DNA of 64,000 bases from Algibacter luteus (GCF_900141715.1 NZ_FQYK01000002.1:301495-365494); one strand, 5' to 3'; numbered from the stretch's first letter, positions 9,791 to 18,667 are shown. Made by a program: numbers and translations. The notes: generated from the letters alone by a model not told the origin.

Positions 9791-10273
9791 ATGAATAAAA
9801 TACTATTATTATTAGTTATCACCATTGTTTTTAGTTGTAACTCTTCAGCACAGAAAAAACAAGAAAAATCCGATGAAAACTTTAAAATAACCAAAACTGA
9901 AGCGGAATGGAAAGCACAATTAACGGATAAAGAATATTATGTTTTGCGTAAAAGTGGAACAGAAGCAGCATTTTCAAGTCCGTTTAATAAAAACTATCAG
10001 GCTGGTGTTTATGTTTGTAAAGGATGTGATACCCCATTATTTAAGAGTGAGCATAAATACGATTCTGGGTCTGGGTGGCCTAGTTTTGATAGGGAAATAG
10101 AAGGTAATGTTGCTTTTTCTACTGATTACGATTTAGGTTATGCAAGAACTGAAGAGCATTGTGCTACTTGTGGCGGGCATTTAGGACATGTTTTTAATGA
10201 CGGACCAAGAGAAACCACAGGGAAACGCCATTGCATAAATGGTGTGGCATTAAAATTTATACCCAACTATTAA
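9791..10273 (+). CDS. msrB: Peptide-methionine (R)-S-oxide reductase MsrB, lipoprotein form
   Basis: 160 residues. Reduces the R epimer of methionine sulfoxide in proteins. A lipobox-type signal (ITIVFSCNSS, Cys about residue 16) suggests an envelope-located enzyme. The MsrB domain covers about residues 35-158: the CKGCD and CATCGG pairs are the structural zinc cysteines, SGSGWPSF is conserved, and the resolving/catalytic region ends in RHCINGVALKF with the active Cys at residue 148. No msrA is fused or adjacent. Confidence 0.95.
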   Translation: MNKILLLLVITIVFSCNSSAQKKQEKSDENFKITKTEAEWKAQLTDKEYYVLRKSGTEAAFSSPFNKNYQAGVYVCKGCDTPLFKSEHKYDSGSGWPSFDREIEGNVAFSTDYDLGYARTEEHCATCGGHLGHVFNDGPRETTGKRHCINGVALKFIPNY

Positions 10274-10386
10274 TAAACATCTCCTCAATAAAGAAAGCTA
10301 AATTTCAAGAGTACATTCAATCGGGTCGAGATTTAGAATTTAATAATTATTCATTTACCTTTCAATATGGAAAGTTATCTATCTAG
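10274..10386 (+). pseudogene. Possible remnant of a small protein gene
   Basis: An open frame with no usual start codon runs from about 10274 to the TAG at 10384-10386. It reads KAKFQEYIQSGRDLEF in its middle, which looks protein-like rather than random for AT-rich spacer. It overlaps the first codons of the DUF1572 gene in another frame. It may be a truncated coding relic. Weak evidence; it could equally be chance. Confidence 0.2.
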
Positions 10387-10918
10387 CATCATTAAACAAT
10401 TTGAATATTATAAGAGCCTAGGCGATAAGACTTTTGCTCAACTTGATTTTGAGGAGCTATTGTGGCAACCCACCGAGGAATCAAATAGTATTGCTGTAAT
10501 TGTAAAGCATATGGTTGGTAATATGCTTAGTAGATGGACTAATTTTTTAACAGAAGATGGTGAAAAAGAATGGCGATATAGAGATGAAGAATTTATTAAT
10601 ACATTCAATTCTAAAGAAGAAATTATAGCAGCTTGGGAAAATGGTTGGTTTTGTTTATTTGATGCTATAAAACCTTTAAAAACTGAACATTTAGAACAAA
10701 TTGTTTACATTAGAAACGGTGGACACACTGTTATTGAAGCTATTAACAGGCAATTAGCTCATTACTCCTATCATGTTGGGCAAATGGTGTTTTTAGGGAA
10801 ACTATTAAAGGGCGATGCATGGGAATCGTTGTCTATCCCCAAAGGGAGTTCTTCTCAATATAATCTGAATAAATTCAGTCAAGATAAAGGGAAACGACAT
10901 TTTACTGATGACCTTTGA
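10367..10918 (+). CDS. DUF1572 family protein (DinB-like fold)
   Basis: 183 residues, no signal. Sequence features typical of DUF1572: an N-terminal helix with a repeated LxxKTFAQLDFEELLW pattern, AVIVKHMVGNMLSRWTNFLTEDGEKEWRYRDEEF-like central region (shortened here by description), and a C-terminal QLAHYSYHVGQMVFLGK helix. The His at the centre (KHMVGN) and the His pair in AHYSYHVGQ occupy the metal-ligand positions of the DinB four-helix bundle. Probable metal-dependent enzyme of the thiol-transfer type; substrate unknown. Confidence 0.8.
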   Translation: MESYLSSIIKQFEYYKSLGDKTFAQLDFEELLWQPTEESNSIAVIVKHMVGNMLSRWTNFLTEDGEKEWRYRDEEFINTFNSKEEIIAAWENGWFCLFDAIKPLKTEHLEQIVYIRNGGHTVIEAINRQLAHYSYHVGQMVFLGKLLKGDAWESLSIPKGSSSQYNLNKFSQDKGKRHFTDDL

Positions 10919-11058
10919 AAAAAGTCTTAGTTCCTGTGACAGTTGGCAGTATGTTATTCACTAACAAAATAAACATTACATAAAAAATTGATGAAGATTT
11001 TTTCTTGTAAAGATGAATAAATCTTAATCTAAAAATTAAAAACTAGCAAATATGCCCT

Positions 11059-11170
11059 GCGAGAAGGATTGAGGCATTTGTTGGAGCTCTTTTTGTGTTG
11101 TGGCATTATGCAACACAAAAAAGCGACTGCTGAAAGCCTGTCCCGATTTTTCATCGGGCTCGCCCAAATT
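11059..11170 (+). repeat. Three-way-junction repeat, copy A
   Basis: Closing stem GCGAG (11059-11063) with CTCGC (11159-11163). Hairpin 1 TTTTTGTGTTG (11090-11100) with CAACACAAAAA (11111-11121), a perfect 11-bp stem. Hairpin 2 CCCGAT (11142-11147) with ATCGGG (11153-11158), directly abutting the closing stem. Shared unpaired motifs: GGATTG after the first strand of the closing stem, and GAAAGCCTGT between the hairpins; the tail is CCCAAAT. It lies between the DUF1572 gene and the convergent NADH dehydrogenase gene. See copies B, C and D. Confidence 0.75.
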
Positions 11171-11179
11171 AATTGAAAA

Positions 11180-12463
11180 CTAGGATTTTAACTTCTTTTT
11201 AAACGGACGAATAATTAAGCGGGCTTCCCTATCAAAACGAACATAATTATATACCCAGTTTATAAAAACCACCATACGGTTTCTAAAGCCAATTAAGAAA
11301 AATAAATGTACAAACATCCAAACATACCAAGCGAAAACACCTTGAAATTTCCAGCGTTTTAAATCGACTACCGCTTTATTTCTTCCAATGGTGGCCATGG
11401 CACCTTTATCTTTATAAATAAAAGATTTCATAGGTTTTTCTTCTATTAGTCTTAACATATTATCTCCTAGTTGCTCGCCCTGTTGAATGGCAGGTTGCGC
11501 CATCATTGGGAAACCATTTGGAAACTCTTCGCTTACCAAACAGGCAATATCGCCTATTGCAAATATGTTGTTGTATCCTTTAACTTGATTAAAATGATTA
11601 ACTAAAAGTCGGTTGCCACGTGTTACAAAATCCTCAGCATCTAATCCCTTTATTGTTGCGCCTTTTACGCCTGCAGCCCAAACTAAGGTGGCTGTCTCGA
11701 AGGTTAAATCTGTATTGGTGGTTACGGTTTTGCCATCGTAATTGGTAACTCTTACGTTTTTCCAAATGTTTACGCCCAACTTTTCAAGAAAATCTTCTGC
11801 TTTTGCTGAGGCATTGTCACTCATACCTTTAAGTATGCAATCACTAGATTGAACAATATGAATTTGTGCCAAACGGGTATCTAAATCGGGGTAATCTTTT
11901 GGAAGAATACCTTTTTTAATTTCTGCCAACGCACCGGCAAGTTCAACGCCTGTTGGTCCGCCTCCAACAATAACAAAATTCATTAAGGCATTCCGTTCAT
12001 TTAAATCTGAGGTTAGTAGTGCTTCTTCAAAATTTTCTAATATCAAACTTCTTAAATCTAAAGACTGTGGTATGGTTTTCATTGCCATACTATGCTTTTC
12101 TACTTCAGCATTTCCAAAATAATTAGTTGTAGAACCAGACGCCACTACCAAATAGTCGAACTTTAACTTACCAATATTTGTTATGACCTTATTTTTTACA
12201 GTGTCAATCTCTTCTACATTAGCTAATCTAAAATAGAAGTTAGGAAAATCTTTGAGTATTTTTCGAATAGGATAAGCTATAGAATCAGGCTCTAAACCAC
12301 CTGTAGATACTTGATATAATAAAGGTTGAAAGGTGTGATAATTGTTTTTATCCAAAAGTACAACTTGCACTTCTTGTTTAGATAATTTCTTTGCTAAGGC
12401 AACTCCCGCAAAACCACCGCCAATAATTACAATTCGCGGATAACTTGTTCTAGGTATATTCAT
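11180..12463 (-). CDS. Type II NADH:quinone oxidoreductase (NDH-2)
   Basis: 427 residues. Single-subunit flavoprotein that passes electrons from NADH to menaquinone without pumping protons; peripheral on the inner membrane. FAD-binding Rossmann motif IIGGGFAGVALAK near residues 12-25, NAD-binding motif VIVGGGPTGVELAGALAE near 165-182, and the family C-terminal membrane-associated region FINWVYNYVRFDREARLI. AQPAIQQGEQLG is the usual FAD-contact segment. Transcribed alone, divergent from lpdA. Confidence 0.93.
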   Translation of the reverse strand: MNIPRTSYPRIVIIGGGFAGVALAKKLSKQEVQVVLLDKNNYHTFQPLLYQVSTGGLEPDSIAYPIRKILKDFPNFYFRLANVEEIDTVKNKVITNIGKLKFDYLVVASGSTTNYFGNAEVEKHSMAMKTIPQSLDLRSLILENFEEALLTSDLNERNALMNFVIVGGGPTGVELAGALAEIKKGILPKDYPDLDTRLAQIHIVQSSDCILKGMSDNASAKAEDFLEKLGVNIWKNVRVTNYDGKTVTTNTDLTFETATLVWAAGVKGATIKGLDAEDFVTRGNRLLVNHFNQVKGYNNIFAIGDIACLVSEEFPNGFPMMAQPAIQQGEQLGDNMLRLIEEKPMKSFIYKDKGAMATIGRNKAVVDLKRWKFQGVFAWYVWMFVHLFFLIGFRNRMVVFINWVYNYVRFDREARLIIRPFKKKLKS

Positions 12464-12481
12464 AAATTAAAACTTGCGACA

Positions 12482-12489
12482 CAAAGGTA
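12482..12489 (-). promoter_or_regulatory. Candidate -7 box of the NDH-2 gene
   Basis: Read on the minus strand, TACCTTTG matches the Bacteroidetes -7 consensus TAnnTTTG and lies 18 bases before the ATG. No clear TTG is present at the -33 spacing, so support is partial. Confidence 0.4.
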
Positions 12490-12568
12490 GTATAAAGATG
12501 TAAATTTCTAGGCTCTAAATTCTTTATTCAAATTCGATTTTGTAAATTCGCATCTTAAACTTTAACAA

Positions 12569-13945
12569 ATGAGTAAATACGATATTATTGTTCTTGGAAG
12601 TGGTCCTGGTGGTTATGTAACAGCTATTAGAGCATCACAATTAGGTTTTAAAACCGCTATAGTTGAAAAAGAAAATCTTGGTGGCGTATGTTTAAATTGG
12701 GGTTGTATTCCAACAAAAGCATTATTAAAGTCTGCACAGGTTTTTGAATACCTTAAACATGCTGAAGATTATGGTTTAAAAGTGAAAGATGCAGCGCATG
12801 ATTTTGATGCGGTGGTAAACCGAAGCCGTGGTGTTGCTGATGGGATGAGTAAAGGTGTACAATTCCTAATGAAGAAAAACAAAATAGACGTTATTGATGG
12901 TTATGGTAAAATAAAACCTGGTAAGAAGGTTGATGTTGACGGAAAAGAGTATAGTGCCGATAATATTATTATAGCAACTGGAGCTCGTTCTCGCGAATTA
13001 CCAAGTTTACCTCAAGATGGAGAAAAGGTAATTGGTTACAGACAAGCTATGAGCTTAAAGAAACAACCAAAGAAAATGATTGTAGTTGGCTCTGGAGCAA
13101 TTGGAGTTGAGTTTGCTTATTTTTATAACTCAATGGGTACTGATGTAACTATTGTTGAATACTTACCGAATATTGTTCCTGTGGAAGACGAGGATGTATC
13201 TAAACAATTAGAGCGTTCGTTTAAAAAATCTGGAATTAATATCATGACTTCTGCAGAGGTAACAAAAGTAGATACTTCAGGCAAAGGCGTTAAAGCTACT
13301 GTTAAAACTAGTAAAGGCGAAGAAGTATTAGAAGCCGATATTATTTTAAGTGCTGTAGGCATAAAAACAAATATTGAAAATATAGGTTTAGAGGATGTAG
13401 GTATTGTTGTTGATAGAGATAAAATTATTGTGAACGATTTTTACCAAACTAATATCCCTGGTTATTATGCTATTGGAGATGTTACTCCTGGACCAGCATT
13501 AGCACACGTAGCTTCTGCCGAGGGTATACTTTGTGTTGAAAAACTTGCAGGAATGCATGTGGAAGCCATAGATTATGGTAACATACCTGGATGTACTTAT
13601 TGTACTCCTGAAATCGCTTCGGTTGGTTTAACTGAAAAACAAGCCAAAGACAAAGGTTTAGATATCAAAGTTGGAAAATTCCCGTTCTCAGCTTCTGGTA
13701 AAGCAAGTGCTGGAGGAAACAAAGAAGGCTTTGTAAAAGTTATTTTTGATGCTAAATATGGCGAATGGTTAGGTTGCCACATGATAGGTGCTGGAGTAAC
13801 TGATATGATAGCTGAAGCTGTTTTAGGTAGAAAATTAGAAACTACTGGTCATGAAGTATTAAAAGCTATTCACCCGCATCCAACGATGAGTGAGGCGGTT
13901 ATGGAAGCTGTTGCTGCTGCATATGATGAAGTGATTCATATCTAG
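12569..13945 (+). CDS. lpdA: Dihydrolipoyl dehydrogenase (E3)
   Basis: 458 residues. Flavoprotein E3 that re-oxidises dihydrolipoamide in 2-oxo acid dehydrogenase complexes and the glycine cleavage system. FAD motif GSGPGGYVTA at 10-19; redox disulfide Cys41/Cys46 in GGVCLNWGCIPTKA; NAD motif VGSGAIGVEFAYF near 173-185; ADP-binding YAIGDV near 306; active-site HPHPTMSEAVMEA near the C-terminus. Full length. No E1 or E2 genes are adjacent, so it is a stand-alone shared E3. A strong terminator follows. Confidence 0.96.
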   Translation: MSKYDIIVLGSGPGGYVTAIRASQLGFKTAIVEKENLGGVCLNWGCIPTKALLKSAQVFEYLKHAEDYGLKVKDAAHDFDAVVNRSRGVADGMSKGVQFLMKKNKIDVIDGYGKIKPGKKVDVDGKEYSADNIIIATGARSRELPSLPQDGEKVIGYRQAMSLKKQPKKMIVVGSGAIGVEFAYFYNSMGTDVTIVEYLPNIVPVEDEDVSKQLERSFKKSGINIMTSAEVTKVDTSGKGVKATVKTSKGEEVLEADIILSAVGIKTNIENIGLEDVGIVVDRDKIIVNDFYQTNIPGYYAIGDVTPGPALAHVASAEGILCVEKLAGMHVEAIDYGNIPGCTYCTPEIASVGLTEKQAKDKGLDIKVGKFPFSASGKASAGGNKEGFVKVIFDAKYGEWLGCHMIGAGVTDMIAEAVLGRKLETTGHEVLKAIHPHPTMSEAVMEAVAAAYDEVIHI

Positions 13946-13982
13946 ACAATTTAGATTGTTAGATTTTATTTGATATAAATTA

Positions 13983-14015
13983 AAAAGTTCCAGAATTATC
14001 TGGAACTTTTTTTTT
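13983..14015. terminator. Bidirectional terminator between lpdA and aroQ
   Basis: Perfect 12-bp inverted repeat AAAAGTTCCAGA (13983-13994) and TCTGGAACTTTT (13999-14010), 4-base loop, followed by a T run on the plus strand and preceded by A's that give a shorter T run on the minus strand. Confidence 0.9.
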
Positions 14016-14051
14016 CTTTTAATATTAAGCTCTGAGAATATAAGAAATCGT

Positions 14052-14465
14052 TTAAAAGCTTTGAATAGCCAGTTCATAACTCTGCAAACCAAAACCAAGA
14101 ATAACACCTCTCGCATTGGGCGAAATAAAGGATTGGTGCCTGAATTCTTCTCTATTAAAAGTATTAGAAATATGAACTTCAACTACTGGCGTTTCTATAG
14201 CTTTAACGGCGTCGCCAATGCCAACAGAAGTATGTGTATAGGCTGCGGCATTTAATATAACACCATCATAACTAAAACCTACTTCATGTAATTTATCAAT
14301 AATTTCTCCTTCTATGTTCGATTGAAAATAATCTATTTGTACATTTTGATATTTACCTTTTATCTCCTCTAAAAACTCTGTAAAAGATAAACTTCCATAA
14401 ATATTTGGTTCTCTTTTTCCTAATAAATTTAAGTTAGGACCGTTGATGATGATTAGTTTTTTCAT
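14052..14465 (-). CDS. aroQ: Type II 3-dehydroquinate dehydratase
   Basis: 137 residues, normal for the dodecameric type II enzyme. Catalyses 3-dehydroquinate to 3-dehydroshikimate in the shikimate pathway. Signature start IINGPNLNLLGKREPNIYG with the catalytic Tyr23; NAAAYTHTSVGIGDA and the VEVHISN segment carry the remaining active-site Asn and His residues. Single gene, not in an aro operon. Downstream of a small outer-membrane-protein gene but separated from it by a terminator. Confidence 0.96.
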   Translation of the reverse strand: MKKLIIINGPNLNLLGKREPNIYGSLSFTEFLEEIKGKYQNVQIDYFQSNIEGEIIDKLHEVGFSYDGVILNAAAYTHTSVGIGDAVKAIETPVVEVHISNTFNREEFRHQSFISPNARGVILGFGLQSYELAIQSF

Positions 14466-14489
14466 GAAGTAAATATATTAAAATTTGTG

Positions 14490-14519
14490 CATAAAAAAAG
14501 GAGAGTAAATCTACTCTCC
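14490..14519 (-). terminator. Terminator of the small outer-membrane-protein gene
   Basis: On the minus strand GGAGAGTA (14519-14512) and TACTCTCC (14507-14500) form an 8-bp stem with a 4-base loop, followed by seven T's. It lies between the 165-residue protein gene and aroQ. Confidence 0.85.
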
Positions 14520-14545
14520 CTTCCCTTTTTATTATTACTGTTTAT

Positions 14546-15043
14546 TTATTCTTCCATAGCAGCAGAAATTACAATTACCAAACCTAATGTAATTTGTCCT
14601 AATGTAGAATTATTTTCTCTAAAAGCTCTGTATGCAAGAATTAGATCTAAACTTTCAGTAAGCCCATAAAGCACACTTGGTGAATAATAGACGCCTCCAT
14701 CATTGCCATCGCTAATACCTACACCATATCCTATATCTGCACCTAAAGTGAAATCATCAGATACATTTAAACGACCAGATGCTGCAATAGGAAGAAACGA
14801 AATATTATCACCATCAAAATCACTATCCAAGAATGAGGTATTAAAACCTAAAACCGGTCCTAAACTAAAGTCTTCAGATAGTTCAAATAAATAACCTAAA
14901 TCTACTGCAATAGCAAATGTGGTAAAGTCTGCTAAATCTCCAGTTGGTATTCCACCAGAAATACTAGCGTTTAATTGTCCTTGGGCATTCGTACTGTTAA
15001 TTGCAAATACAGCAACAACAGCAAATAAGAATAGTTTTTTCAT
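14546..15043 (-). CDS. Small exported beta-barrel-like protein
   Basis: 165 residues from the ATG read at 15043-15041, where a clear signal peptide begins (MKKLFLFAVVAVFAINSTNAQ). An upstream in-frame start at 15091 would add a meaningless N-terminal extension. The mature part is rich in Gly, Ser, Asp and alternating hydrophobic residues (SISGGIPTGDLADFTTFAIA, DLGYLF, FTLGADIGYGVG, SVLYGLTESLDLILAY), the pattern of small eight-stranded outer-membrane barrels in Bacteroidetes. Function unknown. Confidence 0.75.
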   Translation of the reverse strand: MKKLFLFAVVAVFAINSTNAQGQLNASISGGIPTGDLADFTTFAIAVDLGYLFELSEDFSLGPVLGFNTSFLDSDFDGDNISFLPIAASGRLNVSDDFTLGADIGYGVGISDGNDGGVYYSPSVLYGLTESLDLILAYRAFRENNSTLGQITLGLVIVISAAMEE

Positions 15044-15209
15044 AATTTTTAGGATTAAATTATTGATTAATAACATATTAAAGTAATACATTTTTATTTA
15101 ACAAAGCAAATTCGTTAAGTTTTATTAAGCCATGTTCATGAATAAAACAAGTAGAATTATGTTGTTATTTTTTCAAAGTATAACCATGTTTGCCTTATTT
15201 TTACATCAA

Positions 15210-16106
15210 ATGAAATGGAAAAACGCAATTAAAGATTATCAACTCTATTTGAAAATAGAACGTGGCTTATCTAAAAATTCCATTGATAATTACAGCTTAG
15301 ACATTAATAAATTAGTCGCCTATTTAAAACGACACAGTATCGGTATTTCACCAATTGAAATCACAACTGAAACCATTCAACAATTTATTTACGAAACCGC
15401 TAAAACCGTGAATGCCCGATCGCAATCGCGATTAATTTCTGGGTTACGAAGTTTTTTTAGCTATTTGGTATTTGAAGATTATAGAAAAGACAACCCTTTA
15501 GAACTTATAGAATCGCCTAAAATTGGCAGAAAACTTCCAGACACGTTATCGGAAGAAGAAATAGATCAAATTATAAAAGCCATAGATTTAAGTAAACCTG
15601 AAGGCGAACGTAACCGGGCGATGTTAGAAACTTTATACGGTTGCGGGTTGCGTGTTAGCGAACTTATTAACCTTAAAATTTCAGATTTATTTTTTGATGA
15701 AGGCTTTATTAAGGTAACAGGTAAAGGTGATAAACAACGTTTTGTTCCTATAATTGATGTGACACAGAAATACATCAACATCTATAGAAAGGAAGTGCGT
15801 ATTCATTTGAACATTCAACCTGGTCATGAAGATACTTTATTCTTAAACAGACGTGGTAAGCAACTTACTCGAGCAATGATTTTTACCATAATAAAACAAT
15901 TAGCAGAAAAAATTGGGCTTAAAAAAAGCATATCGCCTCACACATTCAGGCACTCGTTTGCAACACACTTATTAGAAAACAATGCTGATTTGCGCTCCAT
16001 ACAATTAATGCTAGGACACGAAAGTATCACAACTACAGAAATATATGTGCATTTAGATAAGAGCCATTTAACTAAAGTTGTAGAGAAATATCATCCTAGG
16101 AAATAG
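15210..16106 (+). CDS. xerD: Site-specific tyrosine recombinase XerD
   Basis: 298 residues from the ATG at 15210, the usual XerD length; the open frame extends to 15132 but that would add 26 residues of hydrophobic non-family sequence. SAM-like N-terminal domain (MKWKNAIKDYQLYLKIERG). Catalytic tyrosine-recombinase set visible: Arg in GLRVSEL, Lys in GKGDKQRFVPI, HTFRHSF, the LGHES histidine, and the nucleophile Tyr in TEIYVHL. Resolves chromosome dimers at dif with XerC. XerC/XerD assignment rests on length and sequence feel; the family is certain. Not beside any integron or phage gene. Confidence 0.92.
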   Translation: MKWKNAIKDYQLYLKIERGLSKNSIDNYSLDINKLVAYLKRHSIGISPIEITTETIQQFIYETAKTVNARSQSRLISGLRSFFSYLVFEDYRKDNPLELIESPKIGRKLPDTLSEEEIDQIIKAIDLSKPEGERNRAMLETLYGCGLRVSELINLKISDLFFDEGFIKVTGKGDKQRFVPIIDVTQKYINIYRKEVRIHLNIQPGHEDTLFLNRRGKQLTRAMIFTIIKQLAEKIGLKKSISPHTFRHSFATHLLENNADLRSIQLMLGHESITTTEIYVHLDKSHLTKVVEKYHPRK

Positions 16107-16126
16107 CTGTTAGCTGTTGGAAAAAT

Positions 16127-16163
16127 AAAAAAATCCAGCTAGTATACTAACTGGATTTTAATT
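16127..16163. terminator. Bidirectional terminator after xerD
   Basis: AAAATCCAG (16130-16138) pairs with CTGGATTTT (16151-16159); the enclosed TAGTATACTA is itself palindromic, lengthening the stem. A/T tracts on both sides suit the convergent xerD and rny genes. Confidence 0.85.
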
Positions 16164-16173
16164 TACATATAAG

Positions 16174-16193
16174 ATTCCTGCATTCGCAGGAAT
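16174..16193. repeat. Short perfect hairpin ATTCCTGC-ATTC-GCAGGAAT
   Basis: An 8-bp perfect inverted repeat with a 4-base loop, three bases past the rny stop codon on the minus strand. I recall this short palindrome as a common interspersed motif in flavobacterial genomes. It may help terminate or stabilise the rny transcript together with the hairpin next to it. Confidence 0.6.
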
Positions 16194-16196
16194 GTA

Positions 16197-17771
16197 TTAC
16201 TTAGCAATATTTACTGCTCTAGTTTCTCGAATAACGGTTACTTTTACTTGTCCAGGATAAGTCATATCTGTCTGAACTTTTTGAGAAATGCTAAACGATA
16301 AATCTGCAGCTTTTTGATCGTCTACTTTTTCACTTTCAACAATAACACGCAATTCTCTTCCGGCTTGTATAGCATACGCTTTTTTAACACCTTCAAAACC
16401 AAAAGCTATATCTTCTAAATCTTTTAATCTTTGAATGTAACTATCTAACACTTGACGTCTTGCTCCTGGTCTTGCTCCAGAAATGGCATCACAAACTTGA
16501 ATAATTGGCGCTAAAAGCGATTTCATTTCAATTTCATCGTGATGCGCTCCAATAGCATTACAAACCTCATCTTTCTCGCCGTACTTCTCTGCCCATTGCA
16601 TACCTAAAATAGCATGTGGTGTTTCCATATCGGCTTCAGCATCTGGCACTTTTCCAATATCGTGTAATAATCCTGCACGTTTAGCTAATTTTGGGTTTAG
16701 CCCTAATTCTGCAGCCATAACTCCACATAATTTAGCTACTTCACGCGAGTGTTGCAGTAAGTTTTGTCCGTAAGAAGAACGGTATTTCATTCTACCCACC
16801 ATTTTAATTAACTCAGGGTTTAAATTGTGTATCCCTAAATCTATTACGGTACGCTTACCGACCTCAATAATTTCTTGTTCTATTTGCTTCTGCGTTTTTT
16901 TAACGATCTCTTCAATTCGAGCAGGGTGTATTCTGCCGTCTGTTACCAGTTTGTGTAACGATAAGCGGGCTACCTCTCTACGCACAGAATCAAAGCACGA
17001 TAAGATTATAGCTTCGGGCGTATCATCTACAATAATTTCAACACCTGTTGCTGCTTCAATGGCTCTAATATTTCTACCTTCTCTACCAATAATACGTCCT
17101 TTAACATCATCAGATTCAATATTAAATACAGATACACAGTTGTCTACTGCTTCTTCCGTACCAATACGTTGAATGGTGTTGATTATAATTTTTTTCGCAT
17201 CTTGTTCGGCTGTTAATTTAGCTTCTTCAATGGCACTTTGGATAAAAGACATAGCGTCATTTTTAGCTTCACCTTTTAAAGATTCCACCAATTGTTCTTT
17301 TGCTTCCTCGGCAGAAAGACTCGAAATTACTTCTAATTGTTGTACTTGGCTTTTATGTAATTTATCAACCTCGTCTTGCTTCTTATTAAGCACTTCTAAT
17401 CTATGGTCGTAATCTTTTATTTTACTTTCTAGATTGTCATTAAGCTTTTTATTTCTAGCGAGTTCGTTTGATACTTGAGATTCTTTATCGCGTGTACGCT
17501 TTTCAGCTTCAGCCATTTTCTTATCTCTTGCAAGAATGACTTTTTCGTGTTCTCCTTTAAGTTCAATAAATTTTTCTTTGGCTTGAAGTATTTTATCTTT
17601 TTTAATAGTCTCGCCTTCACTTTTTGCTTCTTTAAGTATTAAAGTCGCATTTTTCTTAGCTTCTTTAACCAGTTTAGAAGCATTGTTTTTTTCAAGTATT
17701 TTTGAAATTATAAAGCCTATAATTAGCCCTAATAAAACACCTCCTACTGCAAATATAATTGAGTTATCCAT
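16197..17771 (-). CDS. rny: Ribonuclease Y
   Basis: 524 residues from the ATG at 17771-17769; the upstream in-frame start at 17870 would extend into the 6S RNA candidate and is rejected. Endoribonuclease that starts mRNA decay, anchored in the membrane. N-terminal membrane span ([18 protein letters not shown]), long Lys/Glu-rich coiled coil to about 170, KH domain ([20 protein letters not shown]), then an HD phosphohydrolase domain with [10 protein letters not shown] and GAHHDEIE. Follows the zapA gene cluster on the same strand, the arrangement I recall in other flavobacteria. Confidence 0.96.
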   Translation of the reverse strand: MDNSIIFAVGGVLLGLIIGFIISKILEKNNASKLVKEAKKNATLILKEAKSEGETIKKDKILQAKEKFIELKGEHEKVILARDKKMAEAEKRTRDKESQVSNELARNKKLNDNLESKIKDYDHRLEVLNKKQDEVDKLHKSQVQQLEVISSLSAEEAKEQLVESLKGEAKNDAMSFIQSAIEEAKLTAEQDAKKIIINTIQRIGTEEAVDNCVSVFNIESDDVKGRIIGREGRNIRAIEAATGVEIIVDDTPEAIILSCFDSVRREVARLSLHKLVTDGRIHPARIEEIVKKTQKQIEQEIIEVGKRTVIDLGIHNLNPELIKMVGRMKYRSSYGQNLLQHSREVAKLCGVMAAELGLNPKLAKRAGLLHDIGKVPDAEADMETPHAILGMQWAEKYGEKDEVCNAIGAHHDEIEMKSLLAPIIQVCDAISGARPGARRQVLDSYIQRLKDLEDIAFGFEGVKKAYAIQAGRELRVIVESEKVDDQKAADLSFSISQKVQTDMTYPGQVKVTVIRETRAVNIAK

Positions 17772-17799
17772 CTTTAATTTAGTTGATTTGTATATATAA

Positions 17800-17990
17800 A
17801 AAAGCCTACACCAGTATAAAGTTTTGTATAAACTCCTTAAAAACAAGTTTAGGGCTAACAAGCTGATCAAGGGTCTGCTAGTTATTGAAATAAATTCAAT
17901 ATTTGCAGCATGCTTTTACAACTTAAACTCACCCTTTTTAAAGAATTAACGTTGAGTTTATCAAAAAAAATAACCAATGTAGGCAGTAAC
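17800..17990 (-). ncRNA. ssrS: 6S RNA candidate (ssrS)
   Basis: The spacer between zapA and rny folds, on the minus strand, into one long interrupted rod typical of 6S RNA. Closing stem GCCTACA (17984-17978) with TGTAGGC (17810-17804), extended by G-U pairs; second stem ATAAACTC (17961-17954) with GAGTTTAT (17835-17828); third stem around CTTTAAAAA (17943-17935) with TTTTTAAG (17843-17836); then a large open region of about 90 bases. A T-run follows the 3' strand, giving a terminator-like end. In many bacteria ssrS is next to zapA, which supports the call. 6S RNA sequesters housekeeping RNA polymerase in stationary phase. Confidence 0.7.
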
Positions 17991-18012
17991 TTTTATGTAT
18001 TTTAAAGAACGT

Positions 18013-18306
18013 TTAAGAGGTCAAATGAGATTGCAACAAGTCATTTAAAGCATTTAGCTTTTCTTCTACATGCTCATTTACATTTGCTTTATCAATAGAC
18101 TTCTGTTCTACTTGAGAAGCAAACTGTAAAGCACACATAGCCAATACATCTTGTTTATCTCGAACAGAATAACTTTGCTCAAATTGCTTAATCATTGCTT
18201 CAATGTTTTTAGCCGCTTTACGCAATCCTTCTTCCTGACTTGACTCAATCGTTAAAGGATATACCCGATTAGCTATTGACAGCTTTATTTTAAGCTTCTC
18301 TGACAT
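18013..18306 (-). CDS. zapA: Cell division protein ZapA
   Basis: 97 residues. Small Z-ring-associated protein that bundles FtsZ filaments. N-terminal beta part (KLKIKLSIANRVYPLTIES) with the family segment EEGLRKAAKNIEAMIKQFEQ, followed by a helical dimerisation tail. Sits between a coiled-coil protein gene (15 bp upstream) and the 6S RNA candidate. Confidence 0.9.
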   Translation of the reverse strand: MSEKLKIKLSIANRVYPLTIESSQEEGLRKAAKNIEAMIKQFEQSYSVRDKQDVLAMCALQFASQVEQKSIDKANVNEHVEEKLNALNDLLQSHLTS

Positions 18307-18321
18307 TGAATTTAATGAGCT

Positions 18322-18612
18322 TTAATCTGAGAGTTGAGCAATACAATGATCAATATCTCTAATTAAGGCATTTATTTTAAGCTTAGTTTCTCTCTTATTA
18401 TCGTCACTACCAAGTATTGTATTTGCCATTTTAAGAGCTTCGTACTTTTCTTCCCAATTTGCTATCTGCTTTTTTTGGGCTAGATTTTCTTGCTTTGAAA
18501 CTTCTAATTCTTCATTTAATTTCAAATTAGCAAGCTTTAAAAGCTCTAGTTTGTGTAATACTTTACTAATCTTGTTTTCTAATGAATCTACAATATTCTC
18601 AATATTACCCAT
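18322..18612 (-). CDS. Coiled-coil protein upstream of ZapA
   Basis: 96 residues, no signal or membrane span, almost entirely Leu/Lys/Glu heptads (LENKISKVLHKLELLKLANL, then LNEELEVSKQENLAQKKQIA). Co-transcribed with zapA from the promoter at 18637-18667. Its size and coiled-coil nature resemble the ZapB type of Z-ring protein, but I cannot show homology; a cell-division role is inferred from the neighbour only. Confidence 0.8.
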   Translation of the reverse strand: MGNIENIVDSLENKISKVLHKLELLKLANLKLNEELEVSKQENLAQKKQIANWEEKYEALKMANTILGSDDNKRETKLKINALIRDIDHCIAQLSD

Positions 18613-18636
18613 TTACAAAATTCAATACTTACCTCA

Positions 18637-18667
18637 CAAAGTTAACATACCTAAGGATAAATTACAA
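18637..18667 (-). promoter_or_regulatory. Promoter of the coiled-coil/zapA unit (TTG-N20-TAACTTTG)
   Basis: On the minus strand TTG (18667-18665), 20 bases, then TAACTTTG (18644-18637), a full match to the Bacteroidetes consensus. The predicted start of transcription is about 20 bases before the ATG at 18612. Confidence 0.7.

Noticed and set aside
15132-15209. N-terminal extension of XerD
   Set aside because: The extra 26 residues are hydrophobic and absent from the family; the ATG at 15210 gives the standard 298 residues.
17772-17870. N-terminal extension of RNase Y
   Set aside because: It would run through the 3' part of the 6S RNA candidate, and the ATG at 17771 is followed by the normal membrane anchor.
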